Position numbers and translations under genes: made by a program
Assembly: GCA_003550305.1 (NCBI GenBank)
Contig: QKYT01000379.1
Coordinates: 20,902-54,979, forward strand
DNA: 34,078 nt
DNA from: Glomus cerebriforme
Taxonomy: Eukaryota > Glomeromycota > Glomeromycetes > Glomerales > Glomeraceae
Reading direction: 5' to 3'
In this document: piece after piece, positions 32,432-34,078 of the stretch
Layout of the letters: each line of letters opens with the position of its first letter
Numbering within the stretch: position 1 is the first letter of the stretch
Notes under the pieces: model-generated
The model's input: only the letters and a program-made list of their open reading frames with translations
What the model was told of the DNA's origin: nothing
The model's database searches: none

Positions 32432-34025
32432 TTAATCATTTCTTTCTTCTGTAAACATAAAAAAAAAAGTTTCAAATATATAATCAATCAAAAACAAGAT
32501 AAAAAACGATGAATTAATAAATAAATAGTACCTGCATTAATATTAATTTTTAATTGGGAAATGTCAATTTGTAAAGATTCTATTTAATGAAATAAAATTT
32601 TATTAGATATTTTACAATTAATTTGAGTTTACAAAATTAGTAATTACCTGAATATTTAAGACTAATTATATTGTCATTTTGTTCATAATTATCATCAGAA
32701 TTTTTTGGTTCAGGAAGATTTTTAAAATTCAGTAATCTACTAGTATAAATAGCTTCTGAATGTGTTTCATATGATAAACTAGTAGAACGTAATTTACCAG
32801 TTGATAAACTATTATTGATTTCATCTGCTTCTTTAATTTGTCTTTGTAATTCTGTTTGATCATCAAATTTAAAACACCATGGGTCTATGATATCTGTAAT
32901 TTCTTTTGCTGTTGGTCGATTTAATGGATTTGCATCTAAGCATCTTTTAATTAAATGTACAATTAATTGGGGTACTTTAATATTAAACCTTGGTCTAAGT
33001 CCTTGGCAAATTTTTATAGCTAAATTTTCATCATGGCTTACATCATGGTAAGGAGGTAATCCAGAAATTACTTCGTACATAATTATACCCAAACTATAAA
33101 TATCAGAAGCTTTGGTATAATTTTGTCCTCTTAAAATTTCAGGAGCAATATAAGGTAAAACACCATAAACTCTTTTTGTTGTATTTTCTAGTGTATTATA
33201 ATCTGCAGGTTTACATAATCCCATATCAGTTACATAAGGATTATTTTTAAGTTGTAATATATTGCCAATATGTAAATCTCGATGAATTAATTCTTTATCA
33301 TGAATAATACCAAGTCCAATTGCAATCCTCCATAAATCAATAAACTTAGTTTTCCAATCTAATTCATTATAATTTTTATCTAAACAATTTCGTAAACTTC
33401 CATTCTCTGCATATTCCAAAACCATCATATAATTTTTTGTTTCTGGTTCTTGAGTTATTCCATAAAGTCTAATAATACCAATATTTGTATATTCAATAAT
33501 TTTATGATGTGACGTAATCTAAAAATATATTTATAAAAAAATACATTAGTAAAAATTATATATTAAATTTTCATAAATTTCATTAAACGGTAAAATTTAT
33601 TTCCGACGAATTAATGATTAATTTTAAAAATTTAATAAAATAATAAATACCTCATTGATAAATTCTGATGTAATATTTTTTGAATTATTTAAACTTTTCA
33701 GAGCTACAAACTGATTGGAACAAAAGCGTTCCCAATTTTGATTTTTATTATTCCATTTATAAATAAAACTATCAATCCAATTTGCTCTATACACTTTGCC
33801 AAAACCGCCTTTTGCAATATAATTAATATCATAAAATCTATCATAAGGTATCCACTCTAATACTTTACAATAATCAGTTGCTGATAGTTGAGTATGTTGA
33901 ATAAATTTGTCAATATCATCATTACCACTACTCCATTTTTTGAAATTTTCTTGAAATCGTTTTGCGTTACATGCGTTACACCAATCAAAAGTATTTTCTT
34001 GATTACATTCTTTACAAATACCCAT
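32432..34025 (-). CDS. TKL-like protein kinase with Cys-rich N-terminal tag
   Basis: Four exons, 34025-33651, 33518-32648, 32579-32532 and 32448-32432, encode 436 aa, with introns of 132, 68 and 83 nt. The N-terminus carries two CxxC pairs (C4/C7 and C16/C19). The kinase domain keeps its key parts: glycine loop GGFGKV (73-78), VALK with Lys110, HRDLHIGNIL with Asp206 and Asn211, and APE at 250-252. It also keeps Asp264 in the SDIYSLG helix and Arg326 near the C-lobe end. The DFG motif is DMG (Asp223-Met-Gly), with the metal-binding Asp kept, so activity is plausible. The tail has the family signature QIKEADEIN. The last two exons (48 and 17 nt) add ESLQIDISQL and EERND; without the first of these splices the frame would end at YSGNY. 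It belongs to the very large kinase family of these fungi. Its substrate is unknown. Confidence 0.9.
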
Positions 34026-34078
34026 AGTTCGATAGTTTTGTTAAATTTATTAAGTTACTTTATTTACTACTCAAATAA

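Noticed and set aside
1..34078. CRISPR array, rRNA or bacterial operon
   Set aside because: No regularly spaced repeats, no rRNA-like conserved blocks, and clear spliceosomal introns show eukaryotic DNA.

Overview
The window looks like the nuclear genome of an arbuscular mycorrhizal fungus, most likely Rhizophagus irregularis or a close relative (Glomeromycotina). The basis is very AT-rich DNA, short GT-AG introns (mostly 65-130 nt), and three gene families that are hugely expanded in that lineage: kinases with a Cys-rich N-terminal tag and an HRDLHxGNIL catalytic loop, BTB-BACK-TLDc proteins, and large secreted/membrane proteins with an SbsA-type Ig-like module. The species call is inference from these family signatures. 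Scattered N bases, and two exact direct repeats that each have one N at the junction, show that the left 4 kb is imperfectly assembled.

Layout, left to right. 0.8-2.6 kb: a decayed BTB-TLDc pseudogene (minus) containing a 481-bp tandem duplication that is probably an assembly artefact. 4.3-5.2 kb: polypyrimidine tract, then an imperfect tandem repeat (5.2-5.5 kb). 5.86-6.2 kb: a frame-broken candidate small Cys-rich protein (plus). 6.7-7.3 kb: a three-exon coiled-coil gene (minus). 8.1-8.6 kb: a kinase pseudogene (minus). 9.4-9.7 kb: a candidate inverted-repeat element. 11.4-12.9 kb: an intact two-exon BTB-BACK-TLDc gene (minus). 13.3-13.9 kb: a second inverted-repeat element. 16.2-16.7 kb and 21.7-22.2 kb: two intact three-exon paralogues for about 120-aa secreted Kre9/KNH-like proteins (minus), carried on a segmental duplication of about 1 kb and sharing promoter boxes. 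Between them lie a 198-bp MITE with a 7-bp target duplication (17.3 kb), a homeodomain-like scrap (17.8 kb) and a truncated kinase N-terminus (20.5 kb, plus). 24.2 kb: a kinase C-terminal fragment (plus). 25.9-29.4 kb: an intact 11-exon gene (plus) for a 904-aa receptor-like membrane protein. 32.4-34.0 kb: an intact four-exon protein kinase (minus).

This is a gene-sparse, accessory-type region: six genes that can be assembled with intact reading frames, at least four pseudogene fragments, and long AT-rich stretches with small inverted-repeat elements. Nothing shows a shared pathway or operon. The common theme is signalling and surface biology: one kinase plus three kinase relics, an E3-adaptor-like BTB protein and its relic, two small secreted proteins, and a large surface protein. 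No CRISPR, rRNA or convincing tRNA was found. Exon structures were read by eye from splice signals, frame continuity and paralogue comparison, and no transcript data were available.
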